From contig CBDDKZ010000005.1 of assembly GCA_965230415.1 (NCBI GenBank), positions 4,960,001 through 5,024,000 on the forward strand: a DNA stretch of 64,000 nucleotides, given 5' to 3'. The notes below the pieces were generated by a model. That model made no database searches and was not told the DNA's origin. It worked only from the letters and a program-made list of their open reading frames with translations. Positions 63,733-64,000 of this stretch are shown one piece after another. This DNA is from CBDDKZ01 sp965230415. Lineage in GTDB: Bacteria > Bacteroidota > Bacteroidia > Cytophagales > JAAEPT01. Within the stretch, counting starts at the first letter, position 1. Each line of letters begins with the position of its first letter. A program made the position numbers and the translations under genes.

Positions 63733-64000
63733 TCATTTTTCATCAATAATTTGTACAGTAGATTGCCTTTCTCGATTAATGGTTAATTTGGTTACATCAG
63801 GACGGGAGTAATGACCAACCGGATCAAAATTTTGACGTTCTTCCAAGACCTTGTTAAAGTCCAATATTCCTATAAACAATCCTTCTTCTCCGACTTTTGG
63901 CGCAATTACCCATTGACCATCTGGTGCAGCGATGCATGAACCACCATTTGCCAAAACAGGTGGCGCATTTTCTAGAATTCGTAATAGATGTGGCGTATCT
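63733..64000 (-). CDS. Nitrilase C-terminus (truncated by the window end)
   Basis: The frame is open to the right edge; only the last ~89 residues are present. GGSCIAAPDGQWV, the strand IGILDFNKVLEERQNFD and VGHYSRPDVTKLT are typical of nitrilases (EC 3.5.5.1), which hydrolyse nitriles to acids. The catalytic Glu/Lys/Cys residues lie beyond the window. The TTG at 63954 is an internal codon, not the start. Confidence 0.88.
   Translation of the reverse strand, partial: DTPHLLRILENAPPVLANGGSCIAAPDGQWVIAPKVGEEGLFIGILDFNKVLEERQNFDPVGHYSRPDVTKLTINRERQSTVQIIDEK

Overview
The window looks like chromosomal DNA of an AT-rich member of the Bacteroidota, plausibly a marine Cytophagales-type or Flavobacteriia-type organism. 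Five predicted exported proteins end in a type IX secretion (Por) sorting domain. Several promoters fit the Bacteroidota -33 TTG / -7 TAnnTTTG pattern, and genes lack clear Shine-Dalgarno sequences. I saw no rRNA, tRNA, CRISPR array, transposase or phage structural module. The genus is not determinable by eye.

0-7.7 kb (+): the right-hand part of a RiPP (TOMM, azoline-forming) locus. It holds a truncated kinase/cyclase/AAA/TPR fusion protein of the type found beside TOMM clusters, an unknown 243-aa protein ending in Thr-Thr-Phe-Cys, a fused RRE/E1-like/YcaO cyclodehydratase, and, translationally coupled to it, a KamA-like radical SAM enzyme that lacks the usual PLP-lysine motif. No precursor peptide, dehydrogenase or exporter is visible; these would have to lie upstream of the window. 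This YcaO plus KamA-like pairing is the best candidate here for an undescribed system.

7.7-14.6 kb (-): a GH25 lysozyme-like lipoprotein with a membrane protein, an unknown protein, a three-repeat secreted protein, a lipoprotein with a striking dyad in its promoter, a Crp/Fnr regulator and a GNAT-YoaP protein. 15.1-21.4 kb (+): an ECF sigma factor, a protein with an anti-sigma-like N-terminus joined to a beta-barrel-like C-terminus, a lipoprotein, and two T9SS paralogues whose 3' ends have been homogenised. 21.5-26.8 kb: regulator/target pairs (GlxA-type AraC with an ABM-domain protein; TetR with an SRPBCC protein and two perfect operators), TspO, and a 16-residue-repeat protein.

27-41.6 kb (-): FkbM methyltransferase, DinB protein, a decayed membrane-protein gene, a YCF48-type T9SS protein, an NTF2/SPW/YHS operon behind a palindromic operator and a Crp/Fnr gene, a TehB-like methyltransferase, TPR and other lipoproteins, a LytS/LytTR two-component system and a PLP-dependent dehydratase. 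42-53 kb (-): a Crp/Fnr pseudogene with an in-frame stop, a lone type III polyketide synthase, a DUF6915-type pair, an SDR, a lipoprotein beside an LspA-like protein lacking one catalytic Asp, a GNAT gene whose 5' end is duplicated, and a DUF998 gene behind a Crp-like palindrome. 54-64 kb: a large PHP-ATPase (TrlF-like, defence-like architecture), a 2OG-oxygenase-like protein, a methyltransferase, a TPR-like protein, AraC and RibD/DHFR-like genes, and the C-terminus of a nitrilase.

A recurring theme is small regulator-plus-target units with visible dyad operators between the regulator and its neighbour. Most genes in the window are ordinary accessory genes.
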